Part shown: positions 27,723-39,932 of the stretch, piece after piece
How the letters are laid out: each line of letters begins with the position of its first letter
How positions within the stretch are numbered: position 1 is the stretch's first letter
Assembly: GCF_904846685.1 (NCBI RefSeq)
Contig: NZ_CAJHBQ010000001.1
Span: 186,001-250,000, forward strand
Length of the DNA stretch: 64,000 bases
Reading direction: 5' to 3'
Source of the DNA: Psychrobacter submarinus
GTDB taxonomy: Bacteria > Pseudomonadota > Gammaproteobacteria > Pseudomonadales > Moraxellaceae
The notes under the pieces: generated by a model
Seen by the model: the letters and a program-made list of their open reading frames with translations, nothing else
Databases searched by the model: none
Told to the model about the DNA's origin: nothing
Made by a program: the position numbers and the translations under genes

Positions 27723-30700
27723 CTACATCAGCAGCTCACGCTTACCGCTTTTACCCATAGAGCTGACCAGACCGGCCTCCTCCATTGAGTCTACGATACG
27801 CGCCGCGCGGTTATAACCGATACTAAATTTGCGCTGAATGGACGAGGCGGAGACTTTGCGCGTCTCCATAATAAAGGCCACTGCTTCATCATAAAGATCG
27901 TCATCTTCGCCCGACGCGCTGCCACCAGAGCTACCACCGCCAGAGCTTGATAACTCAAAGTTACCCGCCATATTATCGATATAATCTGGAGCGCCGCGCT
28001 CACGCCAGGCATCACAGACACGGTTGACTTCCTCATCACTAACATAAGCGCCATGCACGCGGTCTGGCTCAATTTGACCTGGCCCTAAGAACAGCATATC
28101 GCCATTACCGAGCATGTCTTCAGCGCCGCCACTATCTAGTATCGTACGCGAATCGACTTTTGAGTTGACGCGTAGAGCCGCGCGTACGGGAATATTGGCT
28201 TTGATCAGACCGGTAATCACATCAACTGAAGGACGCTGAGTCGCTAGCATTAAGTGAATACCAGAAGCCCGTGATTTTTGCGCTAAGCGGGTGATCAGCT
28301 CTTCGGCTTGTTTGCCGACTTGCATAATCATATCGGCAAACTCATCGGCGACGATGACGATCATCGGTAATGTTTTAAGCTTAGGCGCTTGATCGATACT
28401 GACATTGTCATTGGGCCGCCATAAGGGATCGAGCATTGGCTTACCTGCTTTTTCAGCGGCGAGGACTTTCTTATTAAACTCATTAAGTTTACGCACCTTT
28501 AGCAGGCTCATCAGCTGATAGCGGCGCTCCATCTCTGCCACACACCAAGACAAGCTACTGGCCGCCTCTGTCATATCAGTAACTACCGGCGTCAGCAGAT
28601 GCGGAATCTCATTATAATTGGCCAGCTCAAGCTGCTTAGGATCAATGAGGATCAGTCTGAGCTCATTAGGGGTGTATTTCAGTAGCATCGAGAGCAGCAT
28701 AGAGTTGACCAGTACCGACTTACCAGAGCCTGTGGTACCAGCGACTAACATATGTGGCGCGCGTGCCAGATCAGTAATGATAGGCTTGCCGCCGATATCT
28801 TTACCCATCGCCATGCTAATTTGCGCGCTAGGGTCTTTATACTTGTCGGTATTTAATAACTCAATCAAACGTACCATCTCGCGCTGCTTATTAGGTACCT
28901 CGATGCCGATATAAGGCTTACCCGGGATGACCTCGACCACGCGTAATGATGCCATAGATAACGAACGAGCCAAATCGCGCGCGATACCGGTGACTTTACT
29001 GGCTTTGATACCGGCAGCAAGGTCAACTTCGAAACGGGTGACGACTGGTCCTGGAATTGCTTGGACAACTTCGGCTTTGACATTGAACTCTTGCAGCTTG
29101 ATCTCTAGTAGCTCTGATAATTGCTCAAGCTCGGCTTCGGTATAGCTCGGCTTGCGATCAGGATCAGGCTCATCGAGAATGGACAGCTCTGGGATTTTAC
29201 TGAGACTACTGCGGTACTGAGCGGTTTGCATCGATCTTGAGCGCTTAGTGAAAGCGTCATCATCATGAATATCCGGCATGACTGGCTCATCCAAGTCCTC
29301 ATTACTTGCCGGACTATTGTCTTCCGGCATCATATCAGTAATGAGATTGCTCGCATCGCCATCAGGTACCGCAAAGCTTACCGCAGGTTTTGTCACTGGT
29401 GCTGACTCTACCGGTAATTCCTCAGTCGTTTCCTGCGCTTTAGGCGCTTCTTTTGGATTGGACGGCGGCGTATTGGTTGGGGTCATATCTGTAAGCGAGG
29501 AGGCACTGGCTGTCGGCGCTGGCTCACCAGCAGGGCTAGCTATTGATGCCGTTTGCGTAGCTGCACGCTCTGTAGCCACTGCAGCGGCGGAAGGTTTTGT
29601 TATAGGATTCGCGGCCACAGCTGATTCAATCGCATTATTTTCGCTAGCTGCTGTCTGTCTGCTATTTGTCTCGATGTTATTTATTTCGGCGCTAGTTATT
29701 TCAGTGTCAGTGGTTTCAGTACCAGTGGTTTGCATGGGCTCTAACTCAGCATCAGCCTGCTGAGTAGTTGAAGCTTGAGGAGCGCTTACGGTTTGTTCAG
29801 CGGTGCTAGGTTCAGCGGTGCTAGGCTTAGCGATACTCGCTTCGACAGTGCTATGCTCAGCCAACCAAGCATCAGCTAGATCATCAACCTGAGCTGACAT
29901 TGCTGGTACTGCTTTGCTGTCTAATACCTCATTATGAGTATCAGTATTGGCTGATTCATCATGACCTTCATTATTGATGGTAGCGTTTGCTCGATTCATT
30001 TCTGCATCATTAGCATCGCTAGCAGCAGTCTCAGTTATCTCTTTTGGCTCATCAAGCGTTGTTTGCTTAGACTCTAAATGAGTCATGTGCTCGATTGGCC
30101 CGCCCTGCTCTGCTTGCTCGATAGCGGCATCACGCGCGAGCAAGTCAGCTACCGTTTCGTCATCATTCCAAGCAAAGCTTGGCTCAACTTTGCGTAGCGG
30201 CGCAGTAGCGGCGCTGGTGTTTTGTTGGCGCGGATGAGCCAGCTCCTGAGCGTTCTGCGTATTCGCGGTAGCAGTAGCGGGCTGTAGATGATCGCTCGCA
30301 GCTTTATTAGTCGCCGCCGCTTCAGCATTTGCTATCGCCTCTTTGACGCTAGCTCCTAATCCTGACTTAGCTAAAAAGTCAGTCAACACATGGCTAAAGC
30401 GGCCGCTATCTTGGGCAGCGGTGCTAGACTCTTGTGGCAGCTCAAGTGGTAGCTGTTCATAGTCTGCAGCTGGCGTAGGGGCAGCGCTGCTTTGATCGAT
30501 CACATCAATGCCATCATCGCGGGTCAAGGCACCGCTATCCAAAGCTTGGTCAGTATCAGAGACTGTACTAGCTGTACTGCCTATGCCAGAACCGAGCCAA
30601 TGCAGATCAGTCAATTTACGATATAACGATAACCAATGAATGTTAAAAGCAAAAGTGGCCGTCACTACTACAAAAACACTCAAAAATAACAGGCTACCCC

Positions 30701-31163
30701 ATTTCGTTAATAACAGCGCTAAGCGTGCCTGTAGCTCAAGCCCGATGATACCACCAGCGACGCCTTTGAGACCTGATGTCACCGGGTCTGCCACTTGCTG
30801 GATTAATGCTATTAATTGCGCGAATAAAGCGCTAGCGCTCAGCAGCAAAAAGACATAAGCCACCAAACGTAATATCCAAAAGGTAGGTTTGTTATTCCAC
30901 CAAATCAGGATAGACTCATAAACCATAAATACCAGCAGCCACCACGCGCTATAGCCAAAAAAGCTATAAAGCAAGTCAGACAACCACGCACCTGTCGCGC
31001 CGCCCATATTATTGATGGTTGTCATATCGCTACTGATATGTGACCAGCTAGGATCATTCCCGGTATACGTCACCAAGATAATGAACAGATAGACTGCTAG
31101 CATTAGCCCAAGAATGGTAAATATCCCTTTTTTTAAATAGTCTATAACTGCTGCTGATATCAC
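27723..31163 (-). CDS. ftsK: DNA translocase FtsK
   Basis: A divisome ATPase that pumps chromosome dimers toward dif at the septum. The N-terminus has four or five transmembrane helices (about residues 10-180). The linker (about 200-680) is unusually rich in Ala, Thr, Glu and Ser. The motor domain has Walker A GTTGSGKS and Walker [12 protein letters not shown]. The C-terminal gamma winged-helix domain is [21 protein letters not shown]. Length 1,146 is between P. aeruginosa (about 810) and E. coli (1,329). The start is GTG, since no ATG lies before the first helix. It is divergent from trxB, as in Pseudomonas. Confidence 0.96.
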   Translation of the reverse strand: MISAAVIDYLKKGIFTILGLMLAVYLFIILVTYTGNDPSWSHISSDMTTINNMGGATGAWLSDLLYSFFGYSAWWLLVFMVYESILIWWNNKPTFWILRLVAYVFLLLSASALFAQLIALIQQVADPVTSGLKGVAGGIIGLELQARLALLLTKWGSLLFLSVFVVVTATFAFNIHWLSLYRKLTDLHWLGSGIGSTASTVSDTDQALDSGALTRDDGIDVIDQSSAAPTPAADYEQLPLELPQESSTAAQDSGRFSHVLTDFLAKSGLGASVKEAIANAEAAATNKAASDHLQPATATANTQNAQELAHPRQQNTSAATAPLRKVEPSFAWNDDETVADLLARDAAIEQAEQGGPIEHMTHLESKQTTLDEPKEITETAASDANDAEMNRANATINNEGHDESANTDTHNEVLDSKAVPAMSAQVDDLADAWLAEHSTVEASIAKPSTAEPSTAEQTVSAPQASTTQQADAELEPMQTTGTETTDTEITSAEINNIETNSRQTAASENNAIESAVAANPITKPSAAAVATERAATQTASIASPAGEPAPTASASSLTDMTPTNTPPSNPKEAPKAQETTEELPVESAPVTKPAVSFAVPDGDASNLITDMMPEDNSPASNEDLDEPVMPDIHDDDAFTKRSRSMQTAQYRSSLSKIPELSILDEPDPDRKPSYTEAELEQLSELLEIKLQEFNVKAEVVQAIPGPVVTRFEVDLAAGIKASKVTGIARDLARSLSMASLRVVEVIPGKPYIGIEVPNKQREMVRLIELLNTDKYKDPSAQISMAMGKDIGGKPIITDLARAPHMLVAGTTGSGKSVLVNSMLLSMLLKYTPNELRLILIDPKQLELANYNEIPHLLTPVVTDMTEAASSLSWCVAEMERRYQLMSLLKVRKLNEFNKKVLAAEKAGKPMLDPLWRPNDNVSIDQAPKLKTLPMIVIVADEFADMIMQVGKQAEELITRLAQKSRASGIHLMLATQRPSVDVITGLIKANIPVRAALRVNSKVDSRTILDSGGAEDMLGNGDMLFLGPGQIEPDRVHGAYVSDEEVNRVCDAWRERGAPDYIDNMAGNFELSSSGGGSSGGSASGEDDDLYDEAVAFIMETRKVSASSIQRKFSIGYNRAARIVDSMEEAGLVSSMGKSGKRELLM

Positions 31164-32640
<1,477 letters not shown>

Positions 32641-32679
32641 AAAGTAATCGCCAAAAGACTGAGTGAAATAATAACCTAT

Positions 32680-33498
32680 ATGCTCAATAAGCTTAATATA
32701 CACAACATGACGCCTGAGACTTTTTATAAAACCATTAAAAGTCTTGGGCGTTATGACTTTCCCAATCCTAACGCGGTCGATCCTGATGGCTATGGCGTAG
32801 TAGCGCTAGGCGGTGATCTGGCGCCTGAGACGCTGATATCGGCGTATGCGCAAGGGCTCTTTCCTTGGTTTAATGAAGATGAGCCTATTGCTTGGTGGTG
32901 CCCGGAGCCGCGCTGTGTCATTGTGCCAAGCGACTATCAGCCCAGCAAATCGCTACGTAAGCAAGCTCGGCGCTCGCGTTGGCAGTTAACGGTCAATCAA
33001 GCGTTCGATGAAGTCATTCATGCTTGTAGTTTGCCACGTAATAATGGACTGCCTGAGGGTGAGCACACTTGGATTCATCAGGAGATGATCGAGGCTTATA
33101 CCGAGCTCCATCGCTATGGTTTCGCTCATAGCGTTGAGGTGTGGGATGAGAATGGACAGCTGATAGGCGGGCTTTATGGACTAAAGATTGGCCACATCTA
33201 CTTTGGTGAGTCGATGTTTCATCGCGCCTCTAACGCCTCAAAATTAGCGTTTTGGGGTTTGATGCAGCTCTGTATTGATAGCGGCGTAGCGTTAGTCGAT
33301 TGTCAGCTGACTAATGACCATCTACTAAGCTTAGGCGCGACTACTCTTGGCCGCCATCAGTTTTTAGCGCAGCTGGAGCGTTTATTACACAAAGGCGCTG
33401 TTAGCTGGCCCATTCCGCCCCATCAGCAAATGCCTGTGGCTCAGCTTGATAGCTCTAATGGGCGCTCTAATGGGCATTCAAAATTTTGGCCACTCTAA
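32680..33498 (+). CDS. aat: Leucyl/phenylalanyl-tRNA--protein transferase
   Basis: Adds Leu or Phe to proteins with N-terminal Lys or Arg, marking them for ClpAP (N-degron pathway). 272 residues with the family core LGGDLAPETLISAYAQGLFPWF, IAWWCPEPRCVIVP and the GGLYGLKIGHIYFGESMFH region. About 25 N-terminal residues before the core are not conserved, so Met10 (32707) is an alternative start; neither start has a clear ribosome-binding site. It probably shares a transcript with trxB. Confidence 0.95.
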   Translation: MLNKLNIHNMTPETFYKTIKSLGRYDFPNPNAVDPDGYGVVALGGDLAPETLISAYAQGLFPWFNEDEPIAWWCPEPRCVIVPSDYQPSKSLRKQARRSRWQLTVNQAFDEVIHACSLPRNNGLPEGEHTWIHQEMIEAYTELHRYGFAHSVEVWDENGQLIGGLYGLKIGHIYFGESMFHRASNASKLAFWGLMQLCIDSGVALVDCQLTNDHLLSLGATTLGRHQFLAQLERLLHKGAVSWPIPPHQQMPVAQLDSSNGRSNGHSKFWPL

Positions 33499-33565
33499 AC
33501 TGCTACTAATGGCTCAAAATGGATGACATTTAATCGATAAGATTGACATACATAAAGAGACTGCA

Positions 33566-34009
33566 ATGCCAGATACTGCGTTTTTACTCATAGGAGCTTT
33601 GGCCAAAAGAGCCAATACCACCAAAGATACCGTGCGTCATTATGACGAGCTAGGTCTGCTGAGGTCTCGTAAGCGGCAAGCAGGTTCGCGGCTTTATACT
33701 GAGTTTCATCCTGAATGTATTGAACGTATTGAGCTGATCAAAAGCGCGCAGGCTATCGGCTTTACGCTAACGGAGATAAAAAATAGCTTGGATGACTATT
33801 ACGATGGTAATCTAAACCTTGATGAGCAACTGCTAGTCACCCAGCAAAAACTAGCACAAGTCAAAAAACAACAAGCCAATATCAATCTGATGGTGGAGAT
33901 GCTAACTCAGCGTATTACTCTGCTGACGCGTATGCAAGAAGATGAGAGTTATGTACCTTCTATAGAGGACTGCAAAAATAACAGCTCTAAGCTGCCTTAT
34001 CATCGATAA
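33566..34009 (+). CDS. MerR-family transcriptional regulator
   Basis: 147 residues: an N-terminal winged-helix MerR DNA-binding domain (LIGALAKRANTTKDTVRHYD, then ELGLLRS and RLYTEFHPECIERIELIKSA), then a dimerisation coiled coil (about 80-125) and a short tail with one Cys (EDCKNN). The single Cys does not form a metal site like those of MerR, CueR or SoxR, so an organic inducer or stress role is more likely. No divergent target gene lies immediately upstream; the closest upstream gene is aat, in the same direction. Confidence 0.9.
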   Translation: MPDTAFLLIGALAKRANTTKDTVRHYDELGLLRSRKRQAGSRLYTEFHPECIERIELIKSAQAIGFTLTEIKNSLDDYYDGNLNLDEQLLVTQQKLAQVKKQQANINLMVEMLTQRITLLTRMQEDESYVPSIEDCKNNSSKLPYHR

Positions 34010-34011
34010 CC

Positions 34012-34506
34012 TTATCCACTCCTATCTGCTTTATTTTTATAATTAAGCTGCATAATTAACGCATCGACAGCAGGCTTGTGTGCCGTTTTATAATAGCCTT
34101 TGCGCTGATGGATCGTCTCAAAGCCTTGCTGCTCATACAGAGCTATCGCTGGCAAATTATCTGCCCGCACTTCTAATAATAAACTCTCAACAGTTAACGC
34201 TTGTAGCTGCTGATTTAACTCGGCCACTAGGTTTGATGCGATACCTTGACGTTGATAGTTAGGGTGCGTGCCTATACGCAAGATTTCTGCCTGCTCGAAC
34301 ATCACTTGATAAAGACAGTAGCCAACGACTTTATCACTTTGATAAACGACTAATAAATCAATGCTATCTTGCTCAAGTAAGTCTACTAGAGTCCGATAAC
34401 TCCAAGCATCTTGCGGTTGAATAAGAGCTTCGATATCGGCAACAGCTTGGATAATGCTTTGCGCTTTAAATAAGTGTTTATTGAGTAACTCTATGGTTAG
34501 CACCAC
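34012..34506 (-). CDS. rimI: GNAT acetyltransferase, RimI-like (ribosomal protein S18 alanine N-acetyltransferase)
   Basis: 164 residues of the GNAT fold. The acetyl-CoA signature is EILRIGTHPNYQRQGIASNL, and the C-terminal motif is LLLEVRADNLPAIALYEQQG followed by FETIHQRKGYY, which matches RimI closely. RimI acetylates the N-terminus of S18; the precise substrate here is inferred by similarity. It converges with the MerR gene with only 2 bp between stops and no visible terminator. Confidence 0.85.
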   Translation of the reverse strand: MVLTIELLNKHLFKAQSIIQAVADIEALIQPQDAWSYRTLVDLLEQDSIDLLVVYQSDKVVGYCLYQVMFEQAEILRIGTHPNYQRQGIASNLVAELNQQLQALTVESLLLEVRADNLPAIALYEQQGFETIHQRKGYYKTAHKPAVDALIMQLNYKNKADRSG

Positions 34507-34611
34507 TCCCTCTCCTACCTTTAATCATTATTAATAAATACAACTATTAGTATAGCCGTGTAAAGACTATCTTAACTCTTATTACCACCTATAAAAAATA
34601 TAGCCACCCAC

Positions 34612-34646
34612 AAAAAAAGCCGCCCTCAATGAAGAGAGCGGCTTTT
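34612..34646 (-). terminator. Intrinsic terminator of tuf
   Basis: Twelve-base arms, AAAGCCGCCCTC with GAGAGCGGCTTT (one G-U on the minus RNA), are followed by a seven-U run. It lies 82 bases past the tuf stop. Confidence 0.88.
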
Positions 34647-34727
34647 GACTTTGCTAGTACCTATTAAGATTAAGTTAAGAAAATGACACCTAAACTTTAT
34701 AGGTAAAGCTCAGCTCGTTACTAAGTA

Positions 34728-35918
34728 TTAGTTGCTTACGCTTGCAACCACACCAGCACCTACAGTACGGCCACCTTCACGGATAGCGAAACGTAGGCCT
34801 TTGTCCATAGCGATTGGGTGGATAAGCTCTACGCTCATCTCAACGTTGTCACCAGGCATAACCATTTCAGTACCGTCTTGTAATTGGATTGCGCCAGTTA
34901 CGTCAGTGGTACGGAAGTAGAACTGTGGACGATAGCCGTTTAAGAATGGCGTATGACGACCACCTTCTTCTTTTGATAGTACGTATACTTCAGCGTCGAA
35001 GTTGGTGTGCGGGGTGATTGAACCTGGCTTAGCTAGTACTTGGCCACGTTGTACGTCTTCACGCTTGGTACCACGTAGTAGTACACCACAGTTCTCACCT
35101 GCACGGCCTTCGTCTAGTAGCTTACGGAACATCTCAACACCAGTACAGGTGGTTTTTTGAGTGTCACGGATACCGACGATTTCGATTTCGTCGCCAACTT
35201 TTACGATACCAGATTCAACACGGCCAGTTACTACGGTACCACGACCTGAGATTGAGAAGACGTCTTCGATTGGCATTAGGAATGCTTTGTCGATGTCACG
35301 CTCAGGCTCTGGGATGTAGCTGTCTAGGGTTTCTAGTAGTTCTACGACTGCTGGTTCGCCGTATTTGCCGTCGTCGCCTTTTAGGGCTTGGGTGGCTGAG
35401 CCTTTCATGATTGGGGTGTCGTCGCCTGGGAAGTCGTAGTCGTTAAGAAGTTCACGTACTTCCATTTCGACGAGCTCTAGCAATTCTTCGTCGTCTACTA
35501 GGTCACATTTGTTCATGAAGACGATGATGTATGGTACGCCTACCTGACGTGATAGCAAGATGTGCTCACGAGTCTGTGGCATTGGGCCGTCAGTTGCTGA
35601 TACGACTAGGATTGCGCCGTCCATTTGAGCGGCACCGGTGATCATGTTTTTGACATAATCGGCGTGACCTGGGCAATCAACGTGGGCGTAGTGACGAGTT
35701 TCGGTGTCATATTCTACGTGTGAGGTGTTGATGGTGATGCCACGTGCTTTTTCTTCTGGGGCTGAGTCAATTGACGCGTAGTCTTTGGCTTCGCCGCCTG
35801 AGGTTTTTGCTGCTACGGTTGCGATTGCGGCAGTTAGTGTGGTTTTACCATGGTCAACGTGTCCGATGGTGCCGACGTTGACGTGGGGCTTGTTGCGTTC
35901 AAACTTGGCCTTTGCCAT
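34728..35918 (-). CDS. tuf: Elongation factor Tu
   Basis: GTPase delivering aminoacyl-tRNA to the ribosome. 396 residues, full length. G1 is GHVDHGKTT, the switch I region is [16 protein letters not shown]3 is DCPGHADY, G4 is NKCD, and domains 2 and 3 are complete to the end. A strong AGGAA precedes the ATG. Four tRNA genes lie upstream on the same strand in the order Thr, Tyr, Gly, Thr, the conserved tRNA-tufB operon of gammaproteobacteria. Codon use differs from neighbours (for example many GTA, CGT and GGT codons), as expected for a highly expressed gene. Confidence 0.99.
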   Translation of the reverse strand: MAKAKFERNKPHVNVGTIGHVDHGKTTLTAAIATVAAKTSGGEAKDYASIDSAPEEKARGITINTSHVEYDTETRHYAHVDCPGHADYVKNMITGAAQMDGAILVVSATDGPMPQTREHILLSRQVGVPYIIVFMNKCDLVDDEELLELVEMEVRELLNDYDFPGDDTPIMKGSATQALKGDDGKYGEPAVVELLETLDSYIPEPERDIDKAFLMPIEDVFSISGRGTVVTGRVESGIVKVGDEIEIVGIRDTQKTTCTGVEMFRKLLDEGRAGENCGVLLRGTKREDVQRGQVLAKPGSITPHTNFDAEVYVLSKEEGGRHTPFLNGYRPQFYFRTTDVTGAIQLQDGTEMVMPGDNVEMSVELIHPIAMDKGLRFAIREGGRTVGAGVVASVSN

Positions 35919-36390
35919 GAGTATTTCCTTTTTTATTGGTGAATCTTTATGCTTAGAAAATGATAAACAAATAAGATCGATAAATAGATATTTGACGGTT
36001 CAAGATGCCTATTCATTCTGCTGACACGACCATCAAACCGTTGACGCTATGCTATTAACACTGCATTATTATCAATAATTATAGAAGCTACATTCTACGG
36101 ACTATTGGTAATCATAGACCAGTAACCATATATCAGTAATTATAAACTATAATGCTTAATTTTAACTACTTTATAACAGTATCACATTAGCAATATCGAG
36201 CTACTGACAGCACTAAAAGGCAACACCTCAGTGTCACCCTAAAATCATCATTTTACTGAGTAGGCTTTATATTTTTTAATATTCGCATAACTCTTATAAT
36301 GCTATTGAATATCTCGATAGTATTTTTTATACCATCTGGCTTTTTATATACTAACAATTAACAAGCAGCATTAGCAAATAGAATAATAAA
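35919..36390. other. Long spacer between the tRNA cluster and tuf
   Basis: 472 AT-rich bases, longer than the roughly 115 in E. coli. It contains no terminator hairpin after the last tRNA, so co-transcription with tuf remains likely. A minus-strand TATAAT occurs at 36078-36083 without a good -35. A leader or an internal promoter for tuf may lie here. Confidence 0.5.
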
Positions 36391-36465
<75 letters not shown>

Positions 36466-36600
36466 CTATCTTAAATAACCAAAAACCTATCGGTTATATA
36501 AAAAAATATCACGAAACAGCTATAATAAATGACTGTCGTGATGTATGGGTGCTGGCTATTTACATTGCTATGAATGCTTGATCAATGGATGCCGCGTATA

Positions 36601-36674
36601 TGGAGCGGGTGGCGGGAATCGAACCCGCGTCATTAGCTTGGAAGGCTAAGGTGTTACCATTATACCACACCCGC
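36601..36674 (-). tRNA. glyT: tRNA-Gly (anticodon TCC)
   Basis: A 74-nt cloverleaf with encoded CCA. The anticodon stem TTAGC/GCTAA encloses the loop CTTCCAA. The acceptor stem GCGGGTG pairs with CACCCGC. Third in the tRNA operon. Confidence 0.97.
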
Positions 36675-36737
36675 AATAGCTCTATTTATAACCAAAATAT
36701 AATTGGTATTAGAGTGCTTTTGGTGCTGTAAAAAATA

Positions 36738-36821
36738 TGGTGGTGGGAGAAGGATTCGAACCTTCGAAGCTTTCGCGACAGATTTACAGTCTGTTGGGTT
36801 TGACCGCTCCCCAATCCCACC
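36738..36821 (-). tRNA. tyrU: tRNA-Tyr (anticodon GTA)
   Basis: An 84-nt class II tRNA with a long variable arm and encoded CCA. The anticodon loop is CTGTAAA, and the acceptor GGTGGGA pairs with TCCCACC. Second in the operon. Confidence 0.97.
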
Positions 36822-36900
36822 TTAGTTTGCTTTTAATAAACGCTATTATTACTGTAAAAATAATATAAAGCAATTCTAAAAAAAGCGACTTTGAAAGAGA

Positions 36901-36976
<76 letters not shown>

Positions 36977-36998
36977 TTGTTCTCTCAAAGTGGTGGCT

Positions 36999-37026
36999 AT
37001 TCTATCAAATATTTGCTGGAACGCAA
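36999..37026 (-). promoter_or_regulatory. Promoter of the tRNA-tuf operon
   Basis: On the minus strand, -35 TTGCGT (37026-37021), a 16-bp spacer and -10 TAGAAT (37004-36999) lie 22 bases before tRNA-Thr(TGT). A GC-rich stretch follows the -10, as in stable-RNA promoters under stringent control. Confidence 0.55.
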
Positions 37027-37155
37027 GACCTTTTTTTATTTTTTCCTAACTTTTTAAAATTAAATTTTAATACTTTGATTATATTGATATTTTTTATTCG
37101 CTATAAATAGCCGCTGTGAGTCTCGGTTTCTTATCGCTAGAGCCGTCGTGCAATC

Positions 37156-38652
37156 TTAACGAATTCTAAGACCATCACAAGCCATTTTTACCGCTTTAAC
37201 CAGTGCTAAGGCTTTTTTGTTGGTTTCCTCCCACTCCGCCTCAGCCACTGAGTCGGCGACGACCCCTGCCCCAGCTTGAATATGGATCTTACCGCGGCGC
37301 ATAACTGCAGTGCGAATTGCAATCGCGGTATCCATGTTGCCATGCCAGCCTAGATAACCGACTGAACCGCCAAATACTGTGCGGCGTACAGGCTCTACTT
37401 CATCAATGATCTGCATCGCTCGTATTTTGGGGGCGCCAGACAGCGTCCCTGCAGGAAAAGTGGCACAAAACACATCTAAAGCATCTTTATTAGGTAAGAC
37501 AGTGCCCTCAACGTTAGAGGCGATATGCATGACTTGTGAGTAGCGCTCAATGAACATCTTGTCGGTGACTTTAACACTGCCATACTCGCAGACGCGGCCG
37601 ATGTCATTACGGCCCAAGTCTATCAGCATCAAGTGCTCAGCGATCTCTTTGGTATCTGAGAGTAGCTCTTGCTCTAATGCCAAGTCCTCGCTCTCATCCT
37701 GACCACGTTTGCGAGTACCCGCTAAAGGGCGCACCGTGACTTTACCATCTTCAATGCGCGATAGAATCTCAGGGGAGGCGCCAATGATGTCAAAGCGCTT
37801 GTGATCGTCCAACGTATATCCGTGTACTAAGAATAAATAAGGCGATGGATTGAGGAATCTTAGTGCTCGGTATACAGCCAGCGAATCGCCACTGTAGTCA
37901 GCGGTTAAGCGCTGTGCTGGGACGACTTGCATGACATCGCCTGCAAAGATATAGTCCTTTATTTTATTGACGTCTGAGCAGTATTTATCTTGCCCGGTTT
38001 GCGAGACGAACTTCGGCGTTGGCATAATAGGCGCGCTCAAATCTGGCATCTCGGCAAGCTTGTCCTCTATCCTTTCAAGCTCGCGAATTGCCGCGCCATA
38101 GCCATCCTCATCACTACAATCAGCGTAAACGATGATAGATAAGGTGTTTTCTAGATTATCAAAGACAATGACGCTCATCGATAGCATCAGCCACATATCA
38201 GGCAAAGTCATCGGATTAGGTGTCTCTGACAAGCCCACACTAGGCTCGATGACTCGTACCATATCATAACCAAAATAGCCGACTAAACCGCCGCTAAAAC
38301 TTGGCAACGAGGGAATATCATCCACTGTTGGCATGTTATAATCGGCCATAAGCTTACGTATATAAGCAAATGGATCATCGACGGCATCGACATTTATCTG
38401 ATCGTCTTGCTTGATAGTCATATTGCCATCAGCATACTGCAGTATCAGATCGCTGCCGAGGCCAATCATCGAAAACCGTGCCCAACGCTCGCCGCCGACT
38501 ACTGACTCAAACAAATAAGCAGAACCACTCAAGTCACGCACTTTTGAAAACACAGATACGGGTGTCTGCGCGTCCATCAAACGCTTTTTGACAAGAGGAG
38601 CATGGCTAAAGCCTTTGGTTTTTAGGGTATTGTATTCTTCGAAGGTCATCAT
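37156..38652 (-). CDS. trpE: Anthranilate synthase component I
   Basis: Makes anthranilate from chorismate, with ammonia supplied by TrpG; first step of tryptophan synthesis. 498 residues, full length. The N-terminal TrpE_N part has LFESVVGGERWARFSMIG. The chorismate-binding domain has GDVMQVVPAQRL, RPLAGTRKRG, LIDLGRNDIGRV, PAGTLSGAPKIRAM and GAGVVADSVAEAEWEET. A TrpE rather than PabB or menaquinone enzyme is supported by the N-terminal region. No leader-peptide attenuator with tandem Trp codons was seen upstream (38653-38800), and no trpGDC follows; the tRNA-tuf operon lies downstream. Confidence 0.94.
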   Translation of the reverse strand: MMTFEEYNTLKTKGFSHAPLVKKRLMDAQTPVSVFSKVRDLSGSAYLFESVVGGERWARFSMIGLGSDLILQYADGNMTIKQDDQINVDAVDDPFAYIRKLMADYNMPTVDDIPSLPSFSGGLVGYFGYDMVRVIEPSVGLSETPNPMTLPDMWLMLSMSVIVFDNLENTLSIIVYADCSDEDGYGAAIRELERIEDKLAEMPDLSAPIMPTPKFVSQTGQDKYCSDVNKIKDYIFAGDVMQVVPAQRLTADYSGDSLAVYRALRFLNPSPYLFLVHGYTLDDHKRFDIIGASPEILSRIEDGKVTVRPLAGTRKRGQDESEDLALEQELLSDTKEIAEHLMLIDLGRNDIGRVCEYGSVKVTDKMFIERYSQVMHIASNVEGTVLPNKDALDVFCATFPAGTLSGAPKIRAMQIIDEVEPVRRTVFGGSVGYLGWHGNMDTAIAIRTAVMRRGKIHIQAGAGVVADSVAEAEWEETNKKALALVKAVKMACDGLRIR

Positions 38653-38763
38653 AAGACGTCTCTGAGCACGGTATTAATTAACAAGGATAAAGTAAACCAC
38701 AGTGATAATCGAGAAAACTCGTAAGTTTCAGTGATAGTTAAGTAAAGGGTTAAAACGAGGGCT

Positions 38764-38793
38764 AAACAAAAGCGAGCCAACATTAGGCTCGCT
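38764..38793 (-). terminator. Intrinsic terminator of the FHA gene
   Basis: A perfect 7-bp stem, GCGAGCC with GGCTCGC, has a 7-base loop. On the minus strand it is followed by TTTTGTTT. Confidence 0.78.
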
Positions 38794-38865
38794 ATTATAA
38801 CAAAATAGGATAGTAAAGTTGCTCATATCATAGGACTTCGGATACCAGCCCGTCAGCGAATCGAA

Positions 38866-39855
38866 TTACGCGCCGCCCATGTTAAATAACCACAGCGCGA
38901 TACCGATAATAATAAGAGCGATAAATACCCAGATAAACCAACCGCCGCTCGGCTTTTTCTCACTAGCGGCAGTATTGGCTGGGTTGTTTACCGCTTGATC
39001 CATAGCATTATTACCCGTCGTTCCTAGGTCGCGGGACTGACCTAGATTTGCCGTTCCTGAGAACTGCGCTGTAGCCGCTTGCTTAGCGCGTAAGACCTCT
39101 GGATCGGCTTCTTCTTGTAGAGACGTGGTCGTGGTTTTGTCATGCTCAGGACTTTGACGTTCGGCTACGGGTGCTTCGGCTTTTGGCTCTTTTACTATTG
39201 GTTCTTCAACGACTGGATCTTTAGTGGCCGGCTCTTTAACGACTGGATCTTCGACTACTGGCGTTGCAGCGACTTGTTCTTTGGCTACTGGCTCACTAGG
39301 TGATGCAGGTCTTGCTGCGATCGTTTCTTCAACAGCGGCAGGTGGTAGTGATGACTCTGTTGCCGACTGCTTCGATGGCGTGCTAGTGCTCTCTAGATCT
39401 TCTTGCACTGAGCCTACTATCTCTTCTGGCTCTTTTACTTTCGGCTGTTTGGTGGCTGGATCAATGGCGCTTGACTCTATATCCTCGGCAGCTAAAGCCA
39501 TGACTTGAAACTCAAAGCTAGCAAAGCCAAGCTTATCGTCGGCGTTCAGCTGAACCGTTTTATTCGCCTCAATACGCTTATCATTAACAAAGGTCCCGTT
39601 AGAGGAGTCTAAGTCTTTGACATAAAGCTCAGTATCCAGCACGCTCAGTACTGCGTGGTTACGCGAAACCGCTTTACTGCCTAGCACCACATCATTATCG
39701 CTGCCACGGCCTACTGATAGGCTGTCACTAACGCTCAGCTGTAAGTCGCCAAGTGCAGCAGTCAATGCGGTCAGCTGCCAAGTCGTAGTAGAGCTAGATA
39801 ACTCAGATGTAGCATCTGGGGTTACTGGGTTCGATTGGTTGGTATTGTCTGTCAT
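38866..39855 (-). CDS. FHA-domain protein with Pro/Glu/Val-rich linker and C-terminal membrane anchor
   Basis: 329 residues. An N-terminal forkhead-associated domain (about 28-110) has the phosphothreonine-binding landmarks SVGRGSDNDVV, SRNHAVLSV and DLDSSNGTFVN. A long disordered linker (about 120-290) is built of irregular repeats of the type (V/A)-(V/T)-(K/E)-(D/E)-P, for example DPVVKEPATKDPVVEEP. A single hydrophobic helix (GWFIWVFIALIIIGIALWLF) ends the protein, so it is likely tail-anchored with the FHA facing the cytoplasm. No kinase or phosphatase gene is adjacent. It probably reads a phospho-Thr signal at the membrane; the partner is unknown. Confidence 0.82.
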   Translation of the reverse strand: MTDNTNQSNPVTPDATSELSSSTTTWQLTALTAALGDLQLSVSDSLSVGRGSDNDVVLGSKAVSRNHAVLSVLDTELYVKDLDSSNGTFVNDKRIEANKTVQLNADDKLGFASFEFQVMALAAEDIESSAIDPATKQPKVKEPEEIVGSVQEDLESTSTPSKQSATESSLPPAAVEETIAARPASPSEPVAKEQVAATPVVEDPVVKEPATKDPVVEEPIVKEPKAEAPVAERQSPEHDKTTTTSLQEEADPEVLRAKQAATAQFSGTANLGQSRDLGTTGNNAMDQAVNNPANTAASEKKPSGGWFIWVFIALIIIGIALWLFNMGGA

Positions 39856-39932
39856 GTGGTTCTTCCTTATTATTGGTAAGTGTTATTATTGATAAAATAA
39901 AATTTAAAACAATGAACGCTTATAAGCGATGT

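Noticed and set aside
29278..29763. 161-codon plus-strand frame opposite the ftsK linker
   Set aside because: Its low-complexity Ala/Val/Ser/Gly composition mirrors the repetitive Ala/Thr codons of ftsK; it is a shadow frame.
38653..38763. Possible trp attenuator upstream of trpE
   Set aside because: No short leader frame with tandem Trp codons and no alternative hairpins.
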